Below are positions 44,634 to 54,362 of a DNA stretch of 64,000 bases, piece by piece (within the stretch, counting starts at the first letter, position 1; every line of letters starts with the position of its first letter). The DNA comes from Nemertoderma westbladi (Eukaryota; Xenacoelomorpha; Nemertodermatida; Nemertodermatidae). A program made the translations under genes and the position numbers. The DNA lies in NCBI GenBank assembly GCA_032718475.1, contig JAUCBJ010008860.1, positions 23,024 through 87,023 of the forward strand. Reading direction: 5' to 3'. The notes under the pieces are model-generated. The model made no database searches. It saw only the letters and a list, made by a program, of their open reading frames with translations, and was not told the DNA's origin.

Positions 44634-47600
44634 ATGTCTGATACTAAGCAGAACCTGTCAGACAGTTTATTAGATGTAACTATCTGCGACTCAGATAGAG
44701 ACGTACAACCGTCTGGTCGTAAATCCAGTTCACCTCCCACTGTGAGGAAGGTCATCCCTCCAGTAGTAATAACAGAACCTAGGCTGGTCCAACATCGTAG
44801 GTCTATCATAGGCACTCGAGCTCAGGTCAAGCGGGACCAAAAGGCAGCGGAACAGCAACAACCCGCTAGTCAAGAACTTATTCCTCAGCGGCCCAGCAGC
44901 TCCAGTAGTGAGGATACTGAGCGCGGAGCAGAGATGACGGATGCGGTTTATACGGATCCCCTTCTCATCCTTCCTGCAGCCGTGCTCGCTGAGTTATTGA
45001 TCGCGGTGGAAGAACACCAGATCGATTGGGCGAGAAGTCAACGGTCAATTAGAGATAGCTACGCGGGATACACGAGTGAAGAACTGAAGTCTATTGTCGA
45101 GTCGCAATGGAACTTCCCCGGACCCGGACTCCCGTTTGATTTATCAGAAGCTGCCTGGGAAGACATACACCGGATGGGAGTAGCCAAGGAAACCATCGAT
45201 CCAGCTGTATGGAAGAGGTCCGCAGCCGGATACGCCCAGGGATTCTTCAGCTCTATGGAGCGAGTAGAGAGACAACTGTTTCAACAACCTCAAGGACCTC
45301 AAGAGCAGGGATCGCTGCTTTATCAAGTTAGAGAAAGGGTTTTGCGGATTAGGCTAATCTTATCCGCCTTTGAGGAGGCTTCTAAAAGAAGACAAGACAC
45401 GTCGTTGCAAGTCGCCGTAAAGACTTGGTTTCAAAGGGTGAATCTCCAGGTTCAAGGAACAGCTCAGTGGAAAGCTCAGCTGGAGGAGCGATCAACCCAT
45501 GGAGAATCAACAGACGCCACTTTTTCCCAAGTGGAAAGTGAAGCGACGGCAGAGAAACCACATAAGAGAGATGCCATTGACATCTATCTGTCAGACTATC
45601 AGCGTTTTTTAGGTGATGACGAGTTGAGGAGAAGGTTAGATGGACTTAGCCCTAATAGCGAAGGAACCAAGCTTGTGTTGGATGCCATCGATGTGGAAAT
45701 GAGGGCTGCGAATCAGGCTAAATTTGATGAACAACTCCGCCTGACACGAGTCCAAGAAGAACAAGTAAAGAAAAAACGTATAGAAGACAGAAAGGCAGCG
45801 GCAGTAGCAGCAGCAGTGGCAGCTGCAGAAGCAGAAAGAAAAGCGGCAGCGGCAGAGGCAGCGGCAGAGGCAAAAGCTGCAGCGGCAGAGGCAGCGGCAG
45901 AGGCAAAAGCGGCGGAGGCAGTGGCAGAAGCAAAAGCGACAGTAGCAGCGGCAGTGGCAGCTGCAGAAGCAGAAAGAAAAGTGGCAGCAGCAGAGGCAGC
46001 GGCAGAGGCAAAAGCGGCGGAGGCAGTGGCAGAAGCAGAACGGAGGGCATCTGAAGAGACAACCCAACTAGAGTTGGAAAATCTTCAAGAGAGGCAAGAT
46101 AACTTTAATAAACAGTTAACAGCTAGTAATATGCAGATGATGAATCGATTTACTCCCAAACGACAAGGTTATACATCATCTGAGGAAGGCGATACCACCG
46201 ATACTGAAGGCAAAGGAAATAGATCTCGTCTAAGCAGACGTAAAAGAACATTCCACCGTCAGAAATTGCCTGATTTGCCTCCAGCTGTTAGAAGGCAACT
46301 AAGTAACACCAACTTAGGTAGTACAGAGCCCACAGACCAAATAATTAAAATAGAAAGACTCCCTACTATAGTAGATGAGCCTGAAATAATTAGGCCTGTT
46401 CTTGAAATCACCCCTTCGGTGATAGACACACCTGTGCTCCCTGAAACTACCTCTAAATTCCCTCTGCATAGCACTAAGCTACCTGTGCCCCGCAGAACTG
46501 CCCAGGAGACAGTTCAGGTCCTGGACCCCGAGCGAAATATTCACAATTTGTCGCCCGTTGTCCCTCGTCCGCCCGCTACAACGTTGGCGACTCCCGCTTC
46601 GGCGGTCGAATGGGTGGACGAGAGACGGCGGGGGATGGATATCCTGCTCGGACAGATGCAGGAGACTGTCCAGCAGTTCAAGGGCACAGTAAGGGAAAGT
46701 AGGCTAGAGTTGCAAGAAGTGCAGCAAAGTATCGCGCTAGAACGCGATAAATTAGTAAATACTCAAAAAGGTATACCACCACCCTCTGTAACAATGTGTC
46801 AACCTGTTAGGTCTGAAGTATCTCATGCGCAAGGTGTGGAGCCTACACGCATCTATACTGCTAGCGAAGTAGAAACTCCTATAGTGAACCCTATTAAGGG
46901 TAATTATAGACCTGTTGATAGTGATATTCCCTATAGACCGGATCATAATCCGAGAAATTTATATACCGATAACTCGATATTAAATAGCACGATGGCCCAA
47001 GAAAGTTTTACGCTTCAAATGGCTAGAACCGAAGCCCGGCAAGCGGTAAAGGTTGGAGAGATCGTCAAGTTCAATGGAGATGAGATGAAATGGTTACCTT
47101 TTAATGAATATTACAAAGATAACATACAGAACTCTGTACTATCTAATGGAGAAAAACTTAGATACCTCATCGAGTGCTTGGAAGGATCTCCCAAGTTAAT
47201 GGCGTTAAGGTTTATTGGACATCCAGACGGATTAAGACAAGTTTGGGATACACTAAACATCAGGTATGGTAATAGGAATAACATAGCTGGGTATTTGTAT
47301 GCAAAGTTGGTAGCGCCCCGAAAGTTTATTAGCAGCGGGATTATAGAGTTTTCCGATGAAATTCAGGAGATCTGCAGACAATTAGATTGGCTAGGTAAGT
47401 CTCATGAGTATCAGAGTGCTATGGTTATTAGAGCAGTGGCTTCTACTTTACCGAAGGGTGGAGTAGGTACACGCTGGGATAAGAAGGTGTTATATATGAT
47501 GGAACAACAACAACGAGACCCTACCATGGCTGATCTCATGTCATTCTTAGATGGAGAAGTGAAATTACAGCTCCTAAGACAGTCCAGAGAGAAGACACTG

Positions 47601-49640
47601 GAAAACAAGGTAAGTGAGAAACCCGTTTCTAGGAGAAGGGTAACACCAGTATGTTATACCGACAACGGTGAAAGCCAAACTTCTCAAGGAGAGGACAGCG
47701 GGAAAGACACTGACAGATCTTATGTCAATAAAATGCCTAAAGATCAGGTAAGTAAATCCAAGTCTCGACCCAATGACAGAAGGGAACCGGTACAAAAAAC
47801 CCCTCCTACGTCTCCTAAAAGAATTCAGGTGAGAAAGCCCGAGGAAAGAACAAGTGTGCACCACACAGCACATGTTAAAGTAAGTAACATCAAGCCCAAA
47901 TGTGTGCTGTGCGACGGGCCCCACCGTTTAAATGCGTGTGATAAATTCCTGAGGAAATCACTAAAGGATAGACGTGAAGTCATGTGGGATAAGCGGTTGT
48001 GTTATAATTGCCTCAGACGAGGACACCAACGGCGAACCTGTAACTCCGACGCAAGGTGTGCACAGTGCGGCGCAAAACATCATATCTTGTTGCACACGGA
48101 ATTCGAACGAAACAGCCCGAGTCAGGTAAGTGAGTCCGAACTACATGTCCAATTCAGTGATGTGAACGACACTGATCAATCTGAGATGGAAGGATTCTAT
48201 ACGGACGAGTTCTCCGACCAAAACGAATCCTGTTACCTAATAAACACCACCGCAGTGTATCGAGCACTCGTACATGAGAAAGACACAGACAGCGACCTTA
48301 CCTTAACTACTTCCAATCAACAACCATCTTGGAAAGCGCCAACTTCCAATCTAGGAATCCGAGAATTTCCTGTAGTCCAGTTACGGGTCCACGGACCTCA
48401 GAAGAGCTATATAGTGAACGCCCTCCTGGACTCCGGTAGCACAGGAACATTCATCGATAAAGAACTAGCCGAAGTCATCTTTGCTGGACAACCCAAGTTC
48501 CGAACCAAGCTAAACATGTCAGGGATCATGCAGGTTTGGAATTCTACTGTAGCTGCCGACTATTATATAGGTGAGTTGTCCACTCCACAGGATAAACTAG
48601 GAGAATACAGTATAAGGTCAGTGAAAATGGTGGCTATAAAGAACTTCGCTACTACTCAAGCAGACCTTTATAATTGGGACGAGGATGAGAGCATCCAACA
48701 TCTTAACATACCTCGATTCCAGACTGATTATCCTGGAGTGCAAATACTCATCGGCCAAAACGCGCATGAGGCGCTGGAGACATTAGAGAAACGACCTGCT
48801 CAACCGCAACCACTTCAGCCCTATGCGGTAAGAACTAGAGTAGGTTGGTACCTTACTGGACCTTCCCATAGAACGCTCAGGGAAAGACTGCTTCAAGATC
48901 GCGTCTGCCAGGTGAGTGAATGGGAAGACGATACTAGTGAGGGAGACGACCCAACTGAGGGAACACCACACTCCTCAGATAATGACAATCTTAACTCCAA
49001 TGTAGATCAATGGAGATATTGCCCCAAGACGATGAATACAACTGACATCGCTTCCAGAGGAGCAACTCCTCAAGAACTGACAGATACTATAGACCGGTTA
49101 GCTGAACCCGACTTCCTGAGTAAGGAGAATGAATGGCCTCCCCATCTTACTCCGACTGAGATTAGACCAGCCAAGGGAGCGGAGAAAGTCGAACCTGAAA
49201 CCCGGACGGGTGGATCGGAGTTATTTGAACCCGGGATAGATCTGTCGGTATTACATGTTGCCAGGGACGACGCCGTGGATCTGGACCTCCCCACCGCGAG
49301 TGGATCCTTCATGAAGATCAGAGAGAGCGATTGGAGCTCTGGAACATCAGACGTCTCGCAGGGACTCTCACCTCTCCTGCAGAGAGCGACGGACCACTAT
49401 AGCTCCTGGAATCGGCTTTGTGACGCCGTCATATACTTTGAGCGATGTTTCTATCGTCACTATTCCAGGACGAAGAGGAAACCTGGAATTGTATTCGGGA
49501 TGCAGCGACTCAATCGCCCAGCTGGTCGTTTGTGTTTACCGGAAGGGAATGGAGGACTCTCCGGAAATTGTGGAAGGCAAGATTCTCTTCCCACGACCAC
49601 CTCCCTAATCCTTCAAACATCTAGGGACTCCATAACGTAA
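44634..49640 (+). CDS. BEL/Pao-like Gag-protease polyprotein lacking RT
   Basis: This is an uninterrupted 1668-codon frame. Residues about 385-470 are an Ala/Glu/Lys-rich helix (AAAEAAAEAKAA repeats), expanded relative to copy 1. The Pao-type Gag core is at about 808-980 (VKFNGDEMKWLPFNEYY, DGLRQVWDTLNIRYGN). Zinc knuckles with the repeated CxxC..GH....C pattern are at about 1088-1150. The retropepsin-like motif LLDSGSTGTFID is at about 1263 and VGWYLTGP at about 1402. After a 50-residue acidic bridge, WRYCPKTMNTTDIASRG and a segment with SSWNRLC follow; in full Pao elements these come after RNase H. So RT and most of RNase H are cleanly missing in frame, and integrase is absent. It would form particles and mature them but depend on another element for replication (inference). 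Confidence 0.88.
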   Translation: MSDTKQNLSDSLLDVTICDSDRDVQPSGRKSSSPPTVRKVIPPVVITEPRLVQHRRSIIGTRAQVKRDQKAAEQQQPASQELIPQRPSSSSSEDTERGAEMTDAVYTDPLLILPAAVLAELLIAVEEHQIDWARSQRSIRDSYAGYTSEELKSIVESQWNFPGPGLPFDLSEAAWEDIHRMGVAKETIDPAVWKRSAAGYAQGFFSSMERVERQLFQQPQGPQEQGSLLYQVRERVLRIRLILSAFEEASKRRQDTSLQVAVKTWFQRVNLQVQGTAQWKAQLEERSTHGESTDATFSQVESEATAEKPHKRDAIDIYLSDYQRFLGDDELRRRLDGLSPNSEGTKLVLDAIDVEMRAANQAKFDEQLRLTRVQEEQVKKKRIEDRKAAAVAAAVAAAEAERKAAAAEAAAEAKAAAAEAAAEAKAAEAVAEAKATVAAAVAAAEAERKVAAAEAAAEAKAAEAVAEAERRASEETTQLELENLQERQDNFNKQLTASNMQMMNRFTPKRQGYTSSEEGDTTDTEGKGNRSRLSRRKRTFHRQKLPDLPPAVRRQLSNTNLGSTEPTDQIIKIERLPTIVDEPEIIRPVLEITPSVIDTPVLPETTSKFPLHSTKLPVPRRTAQETVQVLDPERNIHNLSPVVPRPPATTLATPASAVEWVDERRRGMDILLGQMQETVQQFKGTVRESRLELQEVQQSIALERDKLVNTQKGIPPPSVTMCQPVRSEVSHAQGVEPTRIYTASEVETPIVNPIKGNYRPVDSDIPYRPDHNPRNLYTDNSILNSTMAQESFTLQMARTEARQAVKVGEIVKFNGDEMKWLPFNEYYKDNIQNSVLSNGEKLRYLIECLEGSPKLMALRFIGHPDGLRQVWDTLNIRYGNRNNIAGYLYAKLVAPRKFISSGIIEFSDEIQEICRQLDWLGKSHEYQSAMVIRAVASTLPKGGVGTRWDKKVLYMMEQQQRDPTMADLMSFLDGEVKLQLLRQSREKTLENKVSEKPVSRRRVTPVCYTDNGESQTSQGEDSGKDTDRSYVNKMPKDQVSKSKSRPNDRREPVQKTPPTSPKRIQVRKPEERTSVHHTAHVKVSNIKPKCVLCDGPHRLNACDKFLRKSLKDRREVMWDKRLCYNCLRRGHQRRTCNSDARCAQCGAKHHILLHTEFERNSPSQVSESELHVQFSDVNDTDQSEMEGFYTDEFSDQNESCYLINTTAVYRALVHEKDTDSDLTLTTSNQQPSWKAPTSNLGIREFPVVQLRVHGPQKSYIVNALLDSGSTGTFIDKELAEVIFAGQPKFRTKLNMSGIMQVWNSTVAADYYIGELSTPQDKLGEYSIRSVKMVAIKNFATTQADLYNWDEDESIQHLNIPRFQTDYPGVQILIGQNAHEALETLEKRPAQPQPLQPYAVRTRVGWYLTGPSHRTLRERLLQDRVCQVSEWEDDTSEGDDPTEGTPHSSDNDNLNSNVDQWRYCPKTMNTTDIASRGATPQELTDTIDRLAEPDFLSKENEWPPHLTPTEIRPAKGAEKVEPETRTGGSELFEPGIDLSVLHVARDDAVDLDLPTASGSFMKIRESDWSSGTSDVSQGLSPLLQRATDHYSSWNRLCDAVIYFERCFYRHYSRTKRKPGIVFGMQRLNRPAGRLCLPEGNGGLSGNCGRQDSLPTTTSLILQTSRDSIT

Positions 49641-49971
49641 AAACATATGGAGTGGGTGTGTGACTCTATTATTTTATATTATTTTATTATTTTTATATTT
49701 ATGTATGTATTACTATGTAATTTTATTATAATCGTTTTATTTAATTTAGTAGAATGTTATTTTAGCGATTATTTAGTAGATTAGTGCAATATATATTCGT
49801 GTTTATTACGTACGTAATTACTTATATTATATTTAGTGCGACGGCGAAGAAATAATTACTTTTTTCTCTTTCCTTACTGTCCGTATTATATTATAAATAC
49901 GTAACTACAGTAAGATGAAATGTCCGTACTTATTAAAGTACAATAAAGCCACTACTATATTTAAGTATTAT

Positions 49972-50114
49972 AGCAACTATCATGAATAACTATAATAATA
50001 ATGCAGGGTGGAAATTATCAAATGACAAACGCACACTGTCACCAAAACAGTAAATAATTGAATAATGATTAATTTTTACTCATCGAATAAATTAAGCTAA
50101 TTAGAAAACTGTCT
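49972..50114. other. spacer between copy 2 and the RT gene
   Basis: This short AT-rich segment has no gene. It would include the 3' UTR of the minus-strand RT element. Confidence 0.5.
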
Positions 50115-53100
50115 CTATACTGTAGGTTTGCTTGGCAGCCCAGCACCATCCTCAAACCCCTGCCCACTTCTCCACTTCACCCGCGAGCCCCGTAGGCAAT
50201 GGGAGGCCCCGCGTATTATCGCGAACTGGACGCGAGTTCGGACCCAGCCCATCGTGGTGCTGAAAGGTCGCCCCCAGGAACGGTGCAGCCTATCAGCCAA
50301 GATACGGAGGAGGTGGTTTGCCTGCGGAGCGAGTACGCCGTCACAGGACGCAACAAACGGGGAGAAGTCGCCCCGTCGTGCCGTCACTGCTTCCGCGTAC
50401 AGCCGCTTCTTTTGGTCTTCAGCCGACTCGAGGATAGACATTGGGGTGCGACCCACATAGGACCCGGCGTCAAGGTTGATAACCCGAATGTCTATCAACG
50501 CCTGGGTCTGTGGGTTTAGCGCACCCCGTATCCCCACATCGCACCGAAGACCTGCGGCACCCTCCACTCCCTGCTGCTCGCGGACAACCGGCTCGCAGAC
50601 TACGTTTCGAGGTCCGAAAGCCATAGCCGAGAGGTCTCCAACCACGTCCCGTAGTTCGTTATGGCGCTGTATAACGAGGCCGCCTTTTTTACAATTTAGA
50701 CCGTGGTTTAAATTGAAGGCGGCCCCGCACCCATCGCACCGGCTTGGCACTGCCGCCAGGGGGCGGCCGTATCGGATCGCCAGCGCGTCCCGGAACTCCA
50801 GGGGGGACAGGTCCATCTGGTGGTCGGCCATGGGCAGGGAGGAGATCCACCCACTCGAACGGAAGTCGGCGGTACGTTGTACAGTCCGCCGGCGGTCTGG
50901 TGGCAGTTCCTCCAGCACAGCTTCCAAGTTGGATTTCTCTCTCCCAAGCTGCTGCTCCCGTCCTTCCTTCCTTGCCCGTTGTAGACAACCGAGGTGTTGC
51001 GCGTTGGAGAACTCGCGGTGTCCCAAAATGGCCTCGGCAAGGGATCTGGTTCCCGCCCGCGATACGGCGTATGAATGTGGGGCCTCGGTTGCGGGATTCC
51101 GCAGTCCCATTCCTGCCATCCGTGGGGAGAGGGCGAACAGACTGCGTTCATTGGAGGAGATTGGGCCACCGAAGACGGCCGGCAGGAATCTCTGTACGAT
51201 TGCCTCCTCCAGTGGCTGGTACTCGTCACCACAGTCAGGGGATACCCGCTGTAGGTAGGCCCACTCCCTCTGGAGGGAGCAGGCCATGGCGGCGAATGCG
51301 GCTTGGGGCTGGGACACCGCCATCTCGGCAAGGCGGTCCACCGATGCTACCCAGGCAGCAACCTTGGCGCGAACGAAACCCTTCCTTTCAGCGTCTCCAC
51401 CAAGAAATCCCCCGAGGAATCGATTTCCCGTCACAATGTTCACGGAATGGCCTGCGAACACTCTTTCTGCTTCCTCCATGAATTGGGGAGCTACCACGAG
51501 GTAGCTTTTGCTGGGTTCGGGGAAGTATCCAAGGGTTGGGCCGAACCGCTGCAGTTCGAGGAACCACTCAAGGATGAGTTGCAGTTTACCAGCCGCAGAC
51601 GAGTCATCGGCGAACCAATTCTGGAGTACAGGCGGCTTCCGGAGGCGGTGGATGAGGGGGAGGATACCTGAGGAGTACTCCAGCATCGCGAGGGGGTCTC
51701 CTTGAGTGGTTCCCTCCTCGCTGAATAGTATCTCCTCTGTCCCACGGATGGTTAGGATACTGTGCCCCCTGTAGCAATTAAATAGAAACAGGGAGCACCT
51801 GGGCCACTTCTGGCGGGCGTTCCACAGCGCGGCCGTCCGGTTCAGCGAGTTGAACGCGTTGGACGCGTCAACGAGGAGAACCCCCCAGCCGTCCTCCTTC
51901 CGCTCCTCGAACAACTCCGCCATCGTGTGGACGGCGGCCTCCACCCCGGCCGACGTGCCTGCGGAGAGCTGCTCAGCGCCGCAGGTCGCAGTGACGTCAT
52001 CGCCTGTCGCTTCCGCCATGGATCGGCCGAGAATCCGCCGCAGACATTCCCCGATGCCGATTGGGCGGACCCCTGGGCATTTGTCCAGGGCGATCAAACG
52101 GCAGGACATCAGGGCACGCACCGACTCCCAGGGTACGACTGAGTTCGCGAGGGCTCTCGCTATTCCCGCGACTGAGTCACGGATTTCACTATGGGCACCA
52201 TACCGGAGGAGGAAGTCACCCCACCGCGTTGAGTCAGTCCCGGCAGGTCCGGCGCCGCCGTGTAGTCGGCGCGCTGCAGTCTCGATATGCGAGGCCGTGA
52301 TGTCCACATCCACTCGAGTAGGGAGGACCTGGTCGGTTTGGATTAGAGATTCTGGCGGGGGTGGGGAAGCAGGGGGATGCTTGGCTCGTAAAAGGTCAAG
52401 GACCTTAACCTTCTGCCCTCCCATATCCACCTCGTCATTAGGATCTAACACTCCCCCACTCTCCCGACTCGTTACCCATCTTACTGCGCTGCGGATCTTC
52501 CCTTCCAGCATCAACCGAGTGAACACACGGACAGTGTTCTCTTTGTCATCCTCGGCCGACTTACGTTTACCCTTCTGCCCCCTCCCAAACTTAAGGGAGC
52601 TGCGTTCAGCCTCTTGAAGCAGCGCCTCGAGCTGCCCAGACCTCCACATCTCCAGTCTACGTATTAGAAGGCGACGGATATCAGCTGCCTTCATGACCTT
52701 TGGGTCGCGGTGGAGGAGCAGCGACTCGGCTAACAGGATCCGCTCCGAGCGCGCGATGGCGGCATTGTGCTGCAGCCCCGTTAAGAAGGCCCTTGACTCT
52801 GCCGCCATCAGCTCGACTACATCTCTCCCTACAGCGCCCCCTGGCAGTCTATACTTTGCACCACACAGCTGGGTAGCTCGTCTCCACTGATGGAGGAGAC
52901 AGTCCGGCGCGGGCCCCTTCCCAACCAAGGGGGCCCCAAAAGCCCTCACCATCAGGTCCTGCGGGTCCGTGTTGACGGGTGGGTTCGCACTCCAGTGCCG
53001 GCCGAAGTGAGTTGTGTCACCAGTAAATGTGGGTCCCATCTGGGTAGGGGGGTACAACAGACTAGATGCACCAGGCTGATGTGCGAGACCTGCATCGTTA

Positions 53101-54362
53101 GTAGGGGGACCCGTATGACAGGGTGGCCTCAGCTGAGGACCTGGGGTGCCCGGTCGATTTGGGGGATCCGTCGTTGGGACAACTCCTGACACCGTGGGTA
53201 CATGGGGGACAACCCCAGACCCCGTGGGTACTGGGGGGACAACCCCAGGCACCGTAGGGACAACTCCTGACACCGCGGGGACAACTCCTGACACCGTGGG
53301 TACAGGGGGGAGAACCCCAGATACCGTGGGTACAGGGGGGACAACCCCAGACATCGTGGGGATGACTCCTGACACCGTAGGTACAGGGGGCACATCCCCA
53401 GAAACCGTGGGTACAGGGGGGACCACCTCTGACACCGTGGGTACAGGGGGGACAATCCCAGGCACCGTGGGGACAACTCCTGACACTGTGGGTACAGGGG
53501 GGACACCCCCAGACACCGTGGGTACTGGGGGGACAACCCCAGACACCGTGGGGACAACTCCTGACACCGTGGGTGCAGGGGGGACACCACTAGACGCCGT
53601 GTGTACAGTGGGGACAACCCCAGACACCATAGGGACAGCTCCCGACACCGTGCGTATAGAGGGGACTCCCCCAGACACCGTGGGTACAGGGGGGACAACC
53701 ACAGACACCAGGGGGACAACTCCTGACACTGTGGGTACAGGGGGGACAACCCCGGACACCGTGGGTACAGGAGGGACAACCCCAGGCACCGTGGGTGCAG
53801 GGGGGGCGCCCCCAGACACCGTGGGTCCAGGGGGGAAAGGGGGGATAACCCCAGACCCCGTAGGGACAACTCCTGGCACCGTGGGAACTGGGGGGACAGC
53901 CCCTGACACCGTTGGGGCAGGAGGGACAGCCACAATACCTGTAACAATGGGGACCTGGTGGGTGACAACAAACGACGTTGGAGCTTGGGGGGCACCCGAC
54001 GCATTGGCCACTGGGACACCCGAATCGCTGGCCGCTGGGACACTCAAAAGACTGGTTACATTAGTTAACGTTGCATCAAAGTCCACCAATGTGTCATGCC
54101 AGTCATCGTCTCCCTCTTCTCCTGATAACCAACCACCACTATCCGCTGGCAACGGCTGCGAAAGTGAACCCGGAACGGAATCAATGGATAAGCTTCTCTC
54201 GGTAGGGGAAGGCAGCGGCTGCGAGGAAGATGTCCCCCCGTCGTTGGAACAGTTCCTCTTCTTTCCCGGTGCACAGTTTGTACAAACACGTCCCGCATTT
54301 ACGCAGGCGCACCTCTTACAACGGCTACCCGAGCCGGAGTTACTGCAAGTGCAGCAGGGCAT
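50115..54362 (-). CDS. intact reverse-transcriptase protein with CXC-like N-terminus
   Basis: This 1415-codon frame has no internal stop. Residues 3-38 form a Cys cluster (PCCTCSNSG, RCKRCACVNAGRVCTNCAPG) resembling TSO1/tesmin CXC DNA-binding motifs. Residues about 145-400 are Val-Pro-Thr-Ser repeats. The RT core follows: motif A VLLVDASNAFNSLNR near 829, motif B EEGTTQGDPLAMLEYSSG near 890, and motif C NWFADDSSAAG near 917. Near 1205 is a probable zinc knuckle (CDGCGAAFNLNHGLNC) followed by KGG...RHNELRDVVGDL and a later DIRVINLD, in the place where restriction-like endonucleases lie in R2-type elements. No apurinic endonuclease, RNase H or integrase is seen. The intact catalytic residues suggest a recently active element. 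The clade is unassigned. Confidence 0.85.
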   Translation of the reverse strand: MPCCTCSNSGSGSRCKRCACVNAGRVCTNCAPGKKRNCSNDGGTSSSQPLPSPTERSLSIDSVPGSLSQPLPADSGGWLSGEEGDDDWHDTLVDFDATLTNVTSLLSVPAASDSGVPVANASGAPQAPTSFVVTHQVPIVTGIVAVPPAPTVSGAVPPVPTVPGVVPTGSGVIPPFPPGPTVSGGAPPAPTVPGVVPPVPTVSGVVPPVPTVSGVVPLVSVVVPPVPTVSGGVPSIRTVSGAVPMVSGVVPTVHTASSGVPPAPTVSGVVPTVSGVVPPVPTVSGGVPPVPTVSGVVPTVPGIVPPVPTVSEVVPPVPTVSGDVPPVPTVSGVIPTMSGVVPPVPTVSGVLPPVPTVSGVVPAVSGVVPTVPGVVPPVPTGSGVVPHVPTVSGVVPTTDPPNRPGTPGPQLRPPCHTGPPTNDAGLAHQPGASSLLYPPTQMGPTFTGDTTHFGRHWSANPPVNTDPQDLMVRAFGAPLVGKGPAPDCLLHQWRRATQLCGAKYRLPGGAVGRDVVELMAAESRAFLTGLQHNAAIARSERILLAESLLLHRDPKVMKAADIRRLLIRRLEMWRSGQLEALLQEAERSSLKFGRGQKGKRKSAEDDKENTVRVFTRLMLEGKIRSAVRWVTSRESGGVLDPNDEVDMGGQKVKVLDLLRAKHPPASPPPPESLIQTDQVLPTRVDVDITASHIETAARRLHGGAGPAGTDSTRWGDFLLRYGAHSEIRDSVAGIARALANSVVPWESVRALMSCRLIALDKCPGVRPIGIGECLRRILGRSMAEATGDDVTATCGAEQLSAGTSAGVEAAVHTMAELFEERKEDGWGVLLVDASNAFNSLNRTAALWNARQKWPRCSLFLFNCYRGHSILTIRGTEEILFSEEGTTQGDPLAMLEYSSGILPLIHRLRKPPVLQNWFADDSSAAGKLQLILEWFLELQRFGPTLGYFPEPSKSYLVVAPQFMEEAERVFAGHSVNIVTGNRFLGGFLGGDAERKGFVRAKVAAWVASVDRLAEMAVSQPQAAFAAMACSLQREWAYLQRVSPDCGDEYQPLEEAIVQRFLPAVFGGPISSNERSLFALSPRMAGMGLRNPATEAPHSYAVSRAGTRSLAEAILGHREFSNAQHLGCLQRARKEGREQQLGREKSNLEAVLEELPPDRRRTVQRTADFRSSGWISSLPMADHQMDLSPLEFRDALAIRYGRPLAAVPSRCDGCGAAFNLNHGLNCKKGGLVIQRHNELRDVVGDLSAMAFGPRNVVCEPVVREQQGVEGAAGLRCDVGIRGALNPQTQALIDIRVINLDAGSYVGRTPMSILESAEDQKKRLYAEAVTARRGDFSPFVASCDGVLAPQANHLLRILADRLHRSWGRPFSTTMGWVRTRVQFAIIRGASHCLRGSRVKWRSGQGFEDGAGLPSKPTV
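53150..53945 (-). repeat. in-frame minisatellite encoding Val-Pro repeats
   Basis: Units of 33 bp (11 codons, PPVPTVSGVVP type) alternate with 21-bp units (7 codons), with the word ACCGTGGGTACAGGGGGGAC on the plus strand. All unit lengths are multiples of three, so the RT frame stays open. Around 30 units are present. The array makes a long proline-valine linker between the Cys cluster and the RT domain. Confidence 0.92.

Larger units (their letters stand above)
40655..49971 (+). mobile_element. BEL/Pao-like non-autonomous unit, copy 2
   Basis: This 9.3-kb unit has the same 5' end (TGTAAAAGCTTTTGCG) and 3' end (AAGTATTAT after AATAAA) as copy 1. It differs mainly by an extra block of about 600 bp in the leader (41193-41790) that is a diverged repeat of its first 538 bp. 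Its Gag-protease frame is fully open. No long terminal repeats were found. The high similarity with copy 1 and the intact frame suggest recent amplification or tandem segmental duplication. Confidence 0.75.
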
